From Symbiodinium natans (taxonomy: Eukaryota > Sar > Dinophyceae > Suessiales > Symbiodiniaceae): a DNA stretch of 64,000 bases. The position numbers and the translations under genes are program-made. This document shows positions 1 to 10,735 of the stretch, piece by piece; within the stretch, counting starts at the first letter, position 1; each line of letters begins with the position of its first letter. The stretch covers positions 131,001 to 195,000 of the forward strand of contig CAJNDS010001347.1 in the NCBI GenBank assembly GCA_905221605.1, in the 5' to 3' direction. A model generated the notes under the pieces. That model searched no databases, was not told the DNA's origin, and was given only the letters and a program-made list of their open reading frames with translations.

Positions 1-233
1 CTAAACCCTGAATCCCTAAACCCTAAACCCTGAAATCCATAAACCCTAAACCCTCAACCCTGAACCCTAGAACTAAATACGCGTGGTTTTACCTCTGCGA
101 TCTGGCGTCTCCGCCTAAAGGATTTGCGGTGAACATTTTGGAGTCCCACCACATGGACGAGTGCGTTCTGACAAGATCCGTCGTTTAGGGTTTAGGGTTT
201 AGGGTTTAGGGTTTAGGGTTTAGGGTTTAGGGT
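1..233. repeat. Telomere-type tracts flanking an island
   Basis: 1-60 is degenerate CCCTAAA, 184-233 is seven TTTAGGG-type units. The island between them is not telomeric, so this is not a chromosome end. Confidence 0.9.
71..182 (+). CDS. Exon-like island
   Basis: Between CCCTAAA (1-60) and TTTAGGG (184-233) tracts the plus strand is open for 37 codons (KYAWFYLCDLASPPKG, then NILESHHMDECVLTR). The minus strand is also open, so strand is uncertain. No family recognised. Confidence 0.3.
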
Positions 234-594
234 TAAACTCCTATACCCCGAAGCTCCAGAACCCTAAACTAATAAACCCCTATGCTCCTAAACCCCAAAC
301 TCCTAACCCCTAAGCTCCCAAACCACCAAGCTCCCAAAACCCCTAAGCGCCTAAACGGTCCTAAACCCCGAAACTCCTAAACCCTATATATGGACTCTAA
401 AACCCTATACTCCCTATGCCCTATAGACTCTAAATTTTGCAGACTCCAAAACCCTATAGACTCTAAACCCTAAACCCCACCCTGCTGGGTCCATGTGGCT
501 TGAAAATTCGCCTGTGCAGACCGGCTTTGCCGGTGCTGGCACAGCAGGGGAGGCGGGTCATTGAAGCTGCGCCCGATAGGGCTGAGGGCTTGGG

Positions 595-1062
595 GTTTAG
601 GGTTCGAGGGTTTAGGGTTTAGGTTTAGTGTTTAGGGTTTAGGGTTTAGGGCTTTGGATTCTATAGGTTTTTGGATTTCGGGATTGACGGCTTCTTGTTC
701 ACGAGTTGAGGGTTCTGAGCTTGAGGGCACTGCCTGCGGTGTCCATTCCCAAGGGCCTAACCTTAGGGTTTAGGGTTTAGGGTTGGGGTTTATAGGGTTT
801 AGGGTTTAGGGGCAGCTGAGAGTGAAGCCGAGGTATGGGACTGAGATGCAGGACGATTTGTTGATTCATGGTTTAGGGCTTGGGGTTTTGAGATGGTTTG
901 ATACCCGTCTCAGCAATGCCCAAGGTCCATTCAGGCAGCGGGGGCTTCGGTAACGTCCCTAAACCCTAAACCCTAAACCCTAAACCCTAAACCCTAAACG
1001 CTCAACCCTAAACCCTAAACCCTAAACCCTAAACCCTAAACCCTAAACCCTAAACCCTAAGT
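595..1062. repeat. Telomere-type tracts
   Basis: TTTAGGG at 595-660 and 765-812; CCCTAAA at 958-1061 with one variant unit. Confidence 0.9.
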
Positions 1063-1067
1063 CTGCT

Positions 1068-1269
1068 GCAGAACCATCCTCAAAGACCTCGAGTGAAGTG
1101 ATGCTGGTACGTCGAGGTCAAAGTCGCGGCAGAGAAGGTGCCTGATCTGCGCCACTAGGAAGCCCTCAACCACACCAAAGGCCTTCAATATGCAACCCAA
1201 CAGTACCATTTGCTTAAGGACGCCCTCCCCCCCCCGAAACAAAAAGAAAGAAAAGCTAAAGGATGGCAA
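1068..1269 (-). CDS. Possible exon, minus strand
   Basis: Open minus frame with MVLLGCILKAFGVVEGFL and IRHLLCRDFDLDVPASL; mixed composition and no recognised domain. The N-terminal part (poly-Gly from a C run) is probably not coding. Confidence 0.2.
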
Positions 1270-1682
1270 TCCCTATATTCCCCGTGTAAGGAAGAATGTT
1301 TTTTAGGAGGGGTTCTTCAGCAACTATAGAAGAACACTTTCTGGGCGCCATCGGATGTTTGCATGGACGCCCTGACCCTAAACGGTCCCAGTTTTAGGGT
1401 TCAGAAAGGACTGTTGTGAGGCGGAGTTGTTGGGTAGTTTTCAGTCATTTAATAAGGTTTAGGGGTTAGTAAACGCTTACAACTTTAAACTTATGGCCTC
1501 ACAACAGTCCATTCGCAAGTGGGGATCTGACCATGATGTTTGGCACACTGAGATGATGTTTTCAACGAGTGACATGTTCATGAGTTTGGAGGGGGGGGGG
1601 GGGGTCCTTGGAAGTTGGCCCATCTTTCCCCCCCCCCTCCCCCCCTGGGTCTGCGACCCAATTCGGCTGACGAGCGCTGTTC

Positions 1683-2484
1683 GTTTCGGGTTTAGGGTTT
1701 AGGGTCTAGGGTTTAGGGTTTAGGGTTTGGGGTTTAGGGTTTAGGGTTCCTTCTTGGGATTCAGGGCTCTGTGTGTGTCACGGTAAGGTCAAAAGCTCCG
1801 GAACTCGAAGTCGTGACCATAGAAACGTAACAACTTGGTAGCCCAGTAACCACCTTCCAATAGGGGCACCCTTTTTTAGCGGGTTGGTTACTTTATAAGG
1901 AACCTTGAACCAAAATTACCACAAAAAGGAAAAGGGGAACCACTGGGCTAGATGTTCCCAGTTTGCAGAAGCGCTTTGGAGATATGTTAGGTGTAATGCA
2001 GTTGTTGCTCTTGATGGTGGAAACTTGGCAATCCAGGTGATCAACATGCGAAGAAATGCAAAACTGGTGACATGAGCAGCAAACAAAAGAGCAATAGTCT
2101 ACAACCACACAGACACAAACGCAAAAGAACCTATTCTAAAACGCAGCACGTGGGACGCAGAGCTACGACAGGGGAGATGGGCGGTGATATGCCGGAGGTT
2201 CAAAACCCCCTAAACCATAAACCCTAAACCCTAAAGCCTAAAACCTAAACCCTAAATCTTAAACCCTAAACCCTAAACCCTAAACCCTAAACCCTAAACC
2301 CTAAACCCTAAACCCTGAGACCGCAGAGGCCTGATGGCTTGTGAGTCCAGGTGCGAGTTGGGTCGCCAAAGTCCCGAAGGCTTTTCGCGTTGCGCTTTGC
2401 ACCCGTCCGCCTGGAAGAGAGTGCGGCTTTAGGGTTTAGGGTTTAGGGTTTGGGGTTTGGGGTTTGGGGTTTGGGGTTTAGGGT
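1683..2484. repeat. Telomere-type tracts around an inverted-repeat element
   Basis: TTTAGGG 1683-1750, CCCTAAA 2213-2318, TTTAGGG/TTTGGGG 2430-2484. The middle holds the element 1839-1950 and otherwise unique DNA. Confidence 0.85.
1839..1950. mobile_element. MITE-like element, GCCCAGT family
   Basis: Perfect 9 bp terminal inverted repeats TAGCCCAGT/ACTGGGCTA bound 112 bp. The interior shares GGGGCACCCTTTTTT, TTTATAAGG and AAAAAGG-type blocks with 10206-10313. Confidence 0.65.
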
Positions 2485-2539
2485 GGCCGAATAGAAAGCC
2501 CAGCTCCAGTTGTTACTGTTGGGGTCTCCGACAATCAAG

Positions 2540-2552
2540 GGAGAGGGAGAGG

Positions 2553-2588
<36 letters not shown>

Positions 2589-2906
2589 GAGAGAGAGAGA
2601 GCCAGAGAAAAGGAAGGAACCCTAGCCTAAGTCCTATACCATATATAAGCCCTAAGCCCTAAACCCCCCCCCCCCCCCCCCCCCCCCCGCCAAAAAAACA
2701 AGAGAGAGCGAGAGAGCGCCAGAGAAAGAGAAGTACAAGAGAGATGGTCCAGGTTGGGTTTGTCAGCCTTGGGCTTGGGAAGTCGGCGGGGGCTTGAAGC
2801 GTTCCTTTTCCCTAAGCCCTCTAGGGGTTTAGGGCTTACGGCCAATTTAGGGTTCAGGGTTCAGGGTTGAGGGTTCAGGGTTGAGGGTTGAGGGTTTAGG
2901 GTTTAG
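2540..2906. repeat. GA microsatellite, poly-C and telomere-type tract
   Basis: 2540-2604 is (GA)n, 2664-2688 poly-C, 2840-2906 TTTAGGG/TTCAGGG/TTGAGGG units. Confidence 0.9.
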
Positions 2907-3044
2907 CCCAACGCACCAGGACTATCCAGAACCCGGAATCTGGATAGATGAAGCCAAACGTTAACCCTAACTTCAAGAAACGGGGTTGCTGCAACTTCCT
3001 ACACCCTAAACACCCTAAGCACCCCAAACACCCTAAATCCTACA

Positions 3045-4135
3045 AGCCCCAAACCCCCAAACCCCCAAACCCCCAAACCCCCAAACCCCCAAACCCCCAA
3101 ACCCCCAAACCCCCAAACCCCAAAAACCCCCAAACCCCCAAACCCCCAACCCCCCCAACCCCCAAACCCCCAACCCCCAACCCCCAAACCCCCCAACCCC
3201 CCAAACCCCCAAACCCCCCCCCAAACCCCCCCCCCAAACCCCCAACCCCCAACCCCCAAACCCCCAAAAACCCCAACCCCCAAACCCCCCCCCAAACCCC
3301 CAAACCCCCAAAACCCCCAAACCCCCAAACCCCCACCCCCAACCCCCAACCCCCACCCCCAACCCCCAACCCCCAAAAACCCCCAAACCCCCCCCCCAAA
3401 CCCCCCCCCCCCCCCCAACCCCCAAACCCCCAAACCCCCCAACCCCCAACCCCCCAAACCCCCAAACCCCCAAACCCCAAACCCCCAAACCCCCAACCCC
3501 CAAACCCCCAAACCCCCAAACCCCAAACCCCCAAACCCCCAAACCCCCAACCCCCAACCCCCCAAACCCCCAAACCCCCAACCCCCAACCCCCCAACCCC
3601 CAAACCCCCAAACCCCCAAACCCCCAAACCCCCCAAACCCCCAAACCCCCAAACCCCCAAACCCCCAAACCCCCAAACCCCCAACCCCCAAACCCCCCCC
3701 AAACCCCCAAACCCCCAAACCCCCAAACCCCCAACCCCCAACCCCCCAAACCCCAAACCCCCAAACCCCCAAACCCCCAAACCCCCAAACCCCCAAACCC
3801 CCAAACCCCCCAAAACCCCCAAACCCCCCAAACCCCCAAACCCCCAAACCCCCAAACCCCCCAAACCCCCCAAACCCCCAAACCCCCAAACCCCAACCCC
3901 CAAACCCCCAAACCCCCAAACCCCCAAACCCCCAAACCCCCAAACCCCCAAACCCCCAAACCCCCAAAACCCCCAAACCCCAACCCCCCCCAACCCCCCC
4001 CAAACCCCAAACAAACCCCCCAACCCCCAACCCCAAACCCCAAACCCCCAAACCCCCAAACCCCCAAACCCCCAAACCCCCAAACCCCCAACCCCCAACC
4101 CCCAAACCCCAAACCCCCAAAAACCCCAAACCCAA
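3045..4135. repeat. 1.1 kb CCCCCAAA array
   Basis: About 140 units, mostly CCCCCAAA with CCCCCAA and CCCCAAA variants, directly abutting a perfect CCCTAAA array at 4138. Unlike TTTAGGG it lacks stop codons, so it is open in several frames on both strands; those frames are artefacts. The G-rich strand should form G-quadruplexes. Confidence 0.95.
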
Positions 4136-4137
4136 GC

Positions 4138-4450
4138 CCTAACCCCAAAACCCTAAACCCTAAACCCTAAACCCTAAACCCTAAACCCTAAACCCTAAAC
4201 CCTAAACCCTAAACCCTAAACCCTAAACCCTAAACCTCCTCCCAGACTCCCCTGTGCGAGAAAGCCTCGGCAGGCTTCCCTGAAAGGTGGCCCGGTACGA
4301 GGACTGGAGGAAGTCATAGCTCTCCGTGGGCCCCTTGAGGTTTAGGGTTTAGGGTTTAGGGTTTAGGGTTCAGGGTTTAGGGCTTAGAGGGTTCAGAGGG
4401 TTTAGTGAGTTTAGAGGGTTTAGGGTTTGGGGTTTGGGGTTTGGAGTTTT
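4138..4450. repeat. Telomere-type tracts
   Basis: CCCTAAA 4138-4233 (perfect), TTTAGGG 4338-4450 (degenerate at the 3' side). Confidence 0.9.
4234..4339 (-). CDS. Exon-like island, minus strand
   Basis: Reads LKGPTESYDFLQSSYRATF then QGSLPRLSRTGESG without stops between CCCTAAA (4138-4233) and TTTAGGG (4338-4450) tracts. Not recognised. Confidence 0.35.
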
Positions 4451-4985
4451 GGATTGAGGGTTAGTTGGGGACAAGACAAAGCTGGCTGCTCAGGGGCCTA
4501 GGGTTTCAAAGGGTGTGGGGTGTTCAGGCTGAGGGGTTTCGGCCTGTTTGGGTTACAATGACAAAGCATTGTGAGGGGCGTGCCTGGCAGATCTACACCT
4601 TTTTTCACGTCTTTTCTAAGCCCGTAACCCTAAACCGTACACACTAAACCCTAAAACCCTAAACCCTAAACCCGAACACCCTAAACCCCAAACCCTAAAC
4701 CCTAAACCTACCTTAACCCCCAAAACCCTAACCATAAACCTCAAGAGGGGCCCTTGCCCGGGCTTAGGGCTCTCAAAATACCCTACAAACATAGGGTTTT
4801 GCCAAAGTCTGGGGAATGTTCCGGGGCGTTTAGTGTTTAGGGTGGGGAGGGTGGGTCCTTTGCAGAAGGGATCCTGAAACTTGTCAGAAATCTGAGTTAG
4901 AGCTCTGCCCTAAACCCTATGTACATGGATGCACTGCACGTGCCCTATTTGAAAACCTGAGCCCTAACTCTGCAGATCCTGAGCC

Positions 4986-4986
<1 letters not shown>

Positions 4987-5035
<49 letters not shown>

Positions 5036-5277
5036 CCCCCAGCAAAAAAAATTGTGAAAGCCCCAACGAAATATCCTAAACCCTATAAACCCTAAACCCT
5101 AAACCCTATAAACCCTCAACCCTAAACCCTAAGCCTAACAGATCCCGGCCCTGCAGCCAGCAAGTCCCAAGAGGGCCACAACGGAGCGAGAAGTAACAAA
5201 CCTTCAAGCAACCCTAAACCCTAAACCCTAAACCCTAAACCCTAAACCCTAAGCCCTAAGCCCTAAACCCTAAGCAA
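4987..5277. repeat. Poly-C run and CCCTAAA tracts
   Basis: Poly-C 4987-5040 with one G interruption; CCCTAAA with CCCTATAAA variants 5075-5135; CCCTAAA/CCCTAAG 5211-5277. Confidence 0.9.
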
Positions 5278-5539
5278 GGCTTATGGGGTGTAGGGCCCTG
5301 TTTGCCCTCTTGTCTGTAGGCGCCCCGGCTCCCAGCTGATCCTGAGCTGATCTTGCGACTCTCGGTTGAAACGTGAGCAGTGACCCGAAAACCCGAGGGT
5401 GTAGGGTTTAGGGTATAGGGTTTAGGCCCCAAACCCCAAAAACCCAAAAAACTATAAACCCTAAACTATTTAGGATCTGGAGGGTTCGGGGATCTAATGG
5501 ACTTGAAAACTGTGATTTGAGCCCAAAGGCCGCACTATG

Positions 5540-5640
5540 TAAGGGTTAGGGTTTAGGGTTTGGGGTTTGGGGTTTAGGGCTTGGGGCTTAGGGTTTATTT
5601 AGGGTTTAGCGTTTAGGGTATTTCCCCATAACGGAGACCC
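5540..5640. repeat. TTTAGGG-type tract
   Basis: Mixed TTTAGGG, TTTGGGG and CTTAGGG units. Confidence 0.85.
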
Positions 5641-5749
5641 TGACCACCTTTCTGAATGCTGTAATGTCCTTACTGCAGGAATCCCCCCACAAGGTATCCC
5701 TGGTTTGGGAAATCCCCAGAGAAGGTTATGCGGCTACTTGCTCAGAGGG

Positions 5750-5890
5750 TTTAGCCCCCCCTCCTGGCTCCCTGCCTTCCTGGCCGCTCTGGCCCCCCCT
5801 AACCCCTGGCCCCTGCCCTCCTGGCCCCCTGACCGCCTGGCCTTCCTGGCCCCCCTGCCGCGCCTGACCCCCCTGACTCCCCGAAACTGC
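5750..5890 (+). repeat. Degenerate CTGGCCCCC-type repeat
   Basis: Pro/Leu/Trp-encoding run of CTGGCTCCC, CTGGCCCCC and CTGACCCCC units; the open frames here follow from the repeat and I do not call a gene. Confidence 0.6.
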
Positions 5891-5957
5891 CTCCCGACCC
5901 CCCAATTCCTTTCACTCTCGGACACAACGAACGTCATGAAACTGAATAAGTTCGTAG

Positions 5958-6159
5958 AAGTGGACTGTTGTCTGACTTTAGGCCTAAACCCTAAAAGGAA
6001 TAGGTTTGGGTGGCTTTGCCGCCTTGGATGGCGTGGGGTGGGAGAAAAGTGTTAGATGGCCCTCCACAATCGGGCCAAAGCTGCTCTTCGCACCTCACGA
6101 AGTTTTCGAGCTTGTTCCGAAACCTAACCTTCACAGCACCTACGCCCTCGCACAGCAAA
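5958..6159. repeat. About 200 bp dispersed repeat, copy 1
   Basis: Roughly three-quarters identical by eye to 39318-39526. Shared blocks include TAGGTTTGGGTGG, GGCGTGGGG, GGCCCTCCAC, ATCGGGCCA, CTTCGCA and AACCTTCACAGC. Both copies end at a CCCTAAA tract. Confidence 0.7.
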
Positions 6160-7040
6160 CCCTAAACCCTAAACCCTAAACCCTAAACCCTAAACCCTAA
6201 ACCCTAAACCCTAAGCCCTAAGCCCTAAGCCCTAAGGGTTTGCTGGCCCTTGCCTTGGCCCCCGGGCTTGCCCTGGACCCCCTAAACCCTAAACCCGAAA
6301 ACCCTTGAACCCGAAACCCTAAACCCTTCAACCCTGAACCCCAAACCCGAGACCCGAAAACCCCTTAAACCCTAAAGCCAAGCCCTAAACCCTAGACCCG
6401 AAAAACGCCTAAGCCCTAAACCCTAGACCTGAAAGCCTTGGCCCAAAACCCTTAATAACCCTAAACCCTAAACCCCAAACCCTAAAAACCCTAAACCTTC
6501 CACCCTAAGCCCCAAACCCTAAACACCCTAAACCCAAAACTCTAAACCCTAAACCCTAAACCCTAGACTCCAAACTCTAAACTAAACCCTCAACCCTAAA
6601 CCCGAGACTCCAAACTCTAAACCCTAAAACCCTAAACCCTTAAACCCTAAACCCTAAATCCTACAGCCGCAGCTACAAGTAGGGGTGCATTGAGCTCTTG
6701 CGGGGCCGGGATTCGACCGGCCGCCACTTGGCCACGTTGCCGAAGACGCCGGAAGCCTTAAGGGAGTTGTTTAGGGGTTTGGGGTTTAGCGTCTAGGGGT
6801 TTGGGGTTTTAGGGGGTTTAGGGGTTTAGGGTTTAGGGGTCAGGGTCAAGGGGTTTGGGGTTTAGGGTTTAGGGTTTATTGGTTTAGTTTGGGGTTTAAG
6901 GCTTAGGGTTTAGGGTTTGGGGTTAGGGTCCAGGGGTTTGGGTTTTTAGGGGGTTTAGGGGTTTAGGGGTCATTATCTAGGGGTTTGGGGTTTTGGGGTT
7001 TATAGGGAATATGGGTTTCGGGCTTAGGGTTTAATAGGGG
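6160..7040. repeat. Two opposed telomere-type domains
   Basis: CCCTAAA perfect 6160-6235, degenerate CCCTAAA/CCCGAAA/CTCTAAA 6286-6662; then degenerate TTTAGGG/TTTAGGGG 6773-7040 on the other side of the island 6673-6769. Confidence 0.85.
6673..6769 (-). CDS. Possible terminal exon, minus strand
   Basis: Reads LKASGVFGNVAKWRPVESR then PRKSSMHPYL and stop TAG (6673). Sits between CCCTAAA (6286-6662) and TTTAGGG (6773-7040) domains. Not recognised. Confidence 0.4.
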
Positions 7041-7283
7041 CCCCCCCCCAAGCCGTATAAACTTGTGCACCAGAAGCCTTGGGGCAGGCTGTTGCCCCGG
7101 AGCCCTAATTAACCCTGGTCACCAAAACATCCTCGCGATGCGGTCTCTGTCAAGGCGGGTTTGCGTGGAACAAGTGCATAACCCTCGTCCTCAGCTCATT
7201 GAGTTCCGCATACAGCTGGTGCGGGTCGCCTTAACTGACTTTAACGTCATGACACCAATCATGCCTCGCATGAATCTGCAAAG

Positions 7284-7990
7284 CATCCCTAAACCCTAAA
7301 CCCTGAACACTAACCCTGAACCCTGAGCCCTAAACCCTATAGATCCTAATCCTGAACCCTAAACCCTAAACCCTAAACCCGAAATCCGAAACCCTAAACA
7401 CCCCTGGGCCATCCGGAAGGCTCCAACGCGACGCAAGGCACTGAAGGCGAGTAACCCTAAACCCCTAAACCTGAAAAAATGAGGTTTAGGGTTTAAAGGG
7501 TTTAGGGTTTGGGGTTCAGAGTTCAGGGCTTAGGGTTTAGGGTTTAGGTGCTGAAAGCCTGAAAGCCCGAACTCCAAACACGAAGTGAACCCCAAACTTA
7601 AACCCAAAGCCCCGAAACAGGGAAAAACCCTAAATCCTCAACCACAAACCTCCCCCACGCCCTAAACGCCAAAACCCTCCAAACCCCTAAGCACCTAAAC
7701 CCTAAACCCTAAACCCCTAAACCTCTAAGCCCTAAACCCTAAACCCCAAACCCCCATGACATCCTGAGCTTGGAACGCCGGTACTAAGTGCGTTCCCTGC
7801 CGTGGACGTTCGCGGCACTGGACTCCCGAGGCCTGGATTCGAGTATGGAGGTTGGGGAGTTGAGGGTTGAGGGTATGGAGTTTAGGGTTTAGGGTTTAGG
7901 GTGTAGGGAAAAAAGGTGTAGGGTGTAGGGTTTAGGGTTTAGGGTGTAGGGTGTAGGGTTTAGGGTTCAGTTAGGATTTAGAGTCTAGGT
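7284..7990. repeat. Degenerate telomere-type tracts
   Basis: CCCTAAA/CCCTGAA 7284-7400 and 7620-7760; TTTAGGG 7485-7550; TTTAGGG/TGTAGGG 7855-7990. Confidence 0.8.
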
Positions 7991-7994
7991 TCAG

Positions 7995-8110
7995 CATCTC
8001 TCAAGTTCAAGCATTCACGAGTCAAGCGTGTTTATCATGTGCCGGGGAAGTACCCACCGACCCAGAGAATCCCATACCATTGAGAAATATAAGAGACCAA
8101 AGCGGGCAAC
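7995..8110. repeat. Dispersed repeat shared with 44018-44120
   Basis: TTCAGCATCTC, CAAGTTCAAGCATT, ACCCACCGACCCA and ATCCCATA recur in order at 44018-44120, both copies after a TTTAGGG tract. Confidence 0.5.
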
Positions 8111-8120
8111 GTCATACGCA

Positions 8121-8170
8121 CAGCGGGCAAGGTCATATAAAGCCCGCTCTTTGTATGACCTTGCCCGCTG
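8121..8170. repeat. Perfect 17 bp hairpin
   Basis: CAGCGGGCAAGGTCATA (8121-8137) and its exact inverse (8154-8170) around a 16-nt loop. A near-copy of the left arm (one mismatch) lies at 8099-8115. Confidence 0.9.
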
Positions 8171-8458
8171 GTGAAACATTGCCTTGCACGAAGTCATTAA
8201 CATTTGCATTATATGGGGGGGTTTACGACAATGGGTGACCCCTAATATAGTCGCCGAGTAGTAGGGTTCCGTTAAAATACCGCATATATGACAGACAGAG
8301 TGGTTGAGGGTTGAGGGTTTAGGGCTTTTAGTGTGGAAGTACAGTAGCCTGTTCATGTCCATAGTCAGCTACCGCCTATTTTTCCCAATGCTCTTGTAGG
8401 CCCAAGCCTTGAGCATGACATCATTTCAAGTATGTACAGCATTACACAAGTAAGTGCT

Positions 8459-8650
8459 TTAAGCTCTGTAGTAGCCAAGTTCATTATCTTTCTTTGTTGC
8501 TTGCGTGTAAAATCTTCGCGTTTGTGAGTGCTTTGCCATGGCTTTGAGGGACGATTCTGGGGAATGGCGCCCCCGGCGGCAGATTACCTTCCGAGCCCCT
8601 ATCTCGAGAAGGTACCTGTAGGAGATCAGGCCCCGAAGCTTTGCCCTAAA
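8459..8650 (-). CDS. Possible terminal exon, minus strand
   Basis: Open frame KLRGLISYRYLLEIGARKV ... KAMAKHSQTRRFYTQ, ending GYYRA and a stop, adjoining the CCCCTAAA array. Not recognised. Confidence 0.3.
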   Translation of the reverse strand, partial: FRAKLRGLISYRYLLEIGARKVICRRGRHSPESSLKAMAKHSQTRRFYTQATKKDNELGYYRA

Positions 8651-8684
8651 CCATAAACCCAAAACTCTACACTCCAACCCTCCC

Positions 8685-9203
8685 CTAAACCCCTAAACCC
8701 CTAAACCCCTAAACCCCTAAACCCCTAAACCCCTAAACCCCTCAACGCCTCAACCCCTCAACCCCTCAACCCCTCAACCCCTAAACCCCTAAACCCCTAA
8801 ACCCCGAACCCTCAACCCCTAAACCCCTAAACCCTAACCCCTAAACCCTACACCCTAAACCCTACACTCCAACCCTACCCAGACTCCCCCCCCCCCCCCA
8901 CGAGGCCGCCACTCATGGCCTCCCTCACCCTGAGCTGGCTGGATTCATGGGTTTCCCTACTCCCTAAATCCTAAACCCTAAACCCTAAACCCTACACCCT
9001 AAACCCTAAACACGCACTCTTTGAGCCTTAAGGGGGGAACCTAGGGGGGGTAGGGTAGAGGCGGGGAGTATGGGAACCCATGAGGGATGGCAAGGGACTG
9101 CGGGGAGATTTCGGGAGAGTGGAGGGGGCTTAGGGGGCTTAGGGCTTAGGGCTTAGGTTTAGGGCTTAGGGCTTAGGGCTTAGGGCTTAGGGCTTCGGGT
9201 TAC
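8685..9203. repeat. Variant telomere-type tracts
   Basis: CCCCTAAA/CCCCTCAA 8685-8880, CCCTAAA/CCCTACA 8963-9012, GCTTAGG 9130-9203. Confidence 0.85.
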
Positions 9204-9797
9204 TGCCCTGAACCTCATGATGGCGGCAAGAAGCTGTATCCTACAGCCCGCGAGGCTCAAAAGCCATAACTCTTGATGCTCCTAGTACTAGGATGGCCCT
9301 TAAGACCCTCTAAAAAATATTCCTGAACAGGATCCTCTTCAACCCAGAAAGGGAAAATATAAAATGTCCCAAGGGCCTACTGAGAGCAATAATTGTCTTA
9401 TGGCTTTCTCCCGCTCCACTCCCCGGATGAGGGCGCGACCCGCAGTCAGGAACTCGGGCGTTCGGAGGTTTAGGTCCACCTGGATTAGGGTTTAGGGTTT
9501 AGGGTTTAGGGTTTAGGGTGATGGTTCCTATGGAGAAGGGTTGTTTGGGTTAGGGGCTTCAGTTTAGGGCCCGGGTTTTTGGGGGGGAGTTGAATTAAGG
9601 ATTCTGGGGGTTCAGGGCCCTAGGGGTGCCTCCCCTGATTCCGAGCCGGGTATGGTGTACTGTGAGGTCTAGGGAGAGGCGTCTACGGAAAAGGGCGTCT
9701 TCCTGAAGACAAGACGCATTTGAACAGAAAGTCATGGTCAGGGGGTGTATCTCGTAAGAAAGGCTAGACTGGACAAGTGATATCATAGCTGTAGGGA

Positions 9798-9989
9798 TTG
9801 TATGGTGATAGGTTCGGGAACTATGTACTAGGACATATAGCCTTCAAGAAGCCCTTTGCAACCTACTCGAAATACGAAGGGCTTCTCGAGTCTATTCACC
9901 TCTCGTATCTTGACCCAGCACATCAGGGACATGAGTTTCTAAGCCCTAAGCACAAGGCTATTTGGGTTCAGGGCAGCCTCAAACCCTAA
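9798..9989 (+). CDS. Possible small coding frame
   Basis: MYGDRFGNYVLGHIAFKKP ... HLSYLDPAHQGHEFLSP looks protein-like, but the stretch contains a 10 bp inverted repeat (9847-9856 and 9877-9886) and the frame ends in telomere-type repeat, so it may be mobile-element DNA. Confidence 0.2.
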   Translation: MYGDRFGNYVLGHIAFKKPFATYSKYEGLLESIHLSYLDPAHQGHEFLSPKHKAIWVQGSLKP

Positions 9990-10205
9990 TTTAGGGTTTA
10001 GGGTTTCTGGTTTAGGGTTTACGGGTTTAGGGGTCATCACAACTCATAAGGCCCAAGGGAAGCCATCCATCCCAGTAAGGAAGAAGTAGAAACACACCAA
10101 GGGCTCTTGGGACTTCGGTAGTGCTTGGGAATTCCTAAGCCTACCAGACACTGCCCTAACCCTAAACCCTAAACGCTGTACCTTGCCCTGCAACCTTTAC
10201 CGGGT

Positions 10206-10313
10206 TGCCCAGTTACCTAGGATTTTGTCAGGGTGCCCTTTCAGTTCTTTGCAAAACGGGGTTTATAAGGCAACCTCAACCCCAAAAAATGACAACAAGG
10301 GTACTACTGGGCA
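10206..10313. mobile_element. MITE-like element, GCCCAGT family
   Basis: Terminal inverted repeats TGCCCAGT/ACTGGGCA bound 108 bp; interior GGGTGCCCTTT, TTTATAAGGCAACCT and ACAACAAGGGTACTACTGGG. A half-copy ending CAAGGGTACCACTGGGCTAC lies near 59995-60025. Confidence 0.65.
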
Positions 10314-10457
10314 GCAGTTAGCCCTGAACACACAGCCCAAAACAAGCTGAGGCAGTGTAAGCTGACGATGAAGCAGCCAGACAATCCACACAACTGAGAG
10401 CGGTTTCAAGGCACTTTGCGTATCATGTTAGGGTAGCTTTCCGACAGCGAGGGTCCC

Positions 10458-10494
10458 TCTTTCTCGGCCCCCCCCCCCCCCCACAAAAAAAAAA
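10458..10494. repeat. Poly-C / poly-A junction
   Basis: C run then A run next to each other; a similar C/A junction occurs at 2664-2700 and its reverse (T then G) at 55101-55131. Confidence 0.7.
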
Positions 10495-10636
10495 AAGACA
10501 AACCTAACTGTCGAGAAAACTCCCCAGTTTCGACCCTTATTGTACGTGGCCCGGGCTGAAGGCCACACGGCAGCGCGGGGTTTAGGGAACTGGCCGTACG
10601 ACTCATGAATTGGCGCAGCTGATCAGCAACGAGGCC

Positions 10637-10735
10637 GGAACTGAACTATCCATCACATCACACACCAAGCATTAGTCGTGGCGGGGTGGGGCGATCGTGT
10701 TCACTGCCACCCTGAAGATTCGCAACAGGTTTGCA
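10637..10735. repeat. Degenerate direct repeat downstream of the RCC1-type gene
   Basis: Resembles 12523-12620 in the same orientation: GAACTATCCATCA near CACACCAAGCATTAGT, then GAAGATTCG, against GAACTATTCGTCA, CACACAACAAGTATTAGT and AAAGATTCG. The two copies bracket the gene. Confidence 0.4.

Noticed and set aside
1-233. Chromosome end
   Set aside because: The telomere-type repeat is degenerate, short, in both orientations, and followed by the same pattern for 64 kb.
2948-4156. Long open frames (350-400 codons) in several phases
   Set aside because: They lie wholly in the CCCCCAAA array, which has no stop codons in these phases; products are monotonous Pro/Lys/Thr or Gly/Trp/Val repeats.
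6690-6760. tRNA-like T-arm (GCCGG TCGAATC CCGGC on the minus strand)
   Set aside because: The loop lacks the TTC start and no acceptor, D or anticodon arm can be placed; the segment reads better as a terminal exon.
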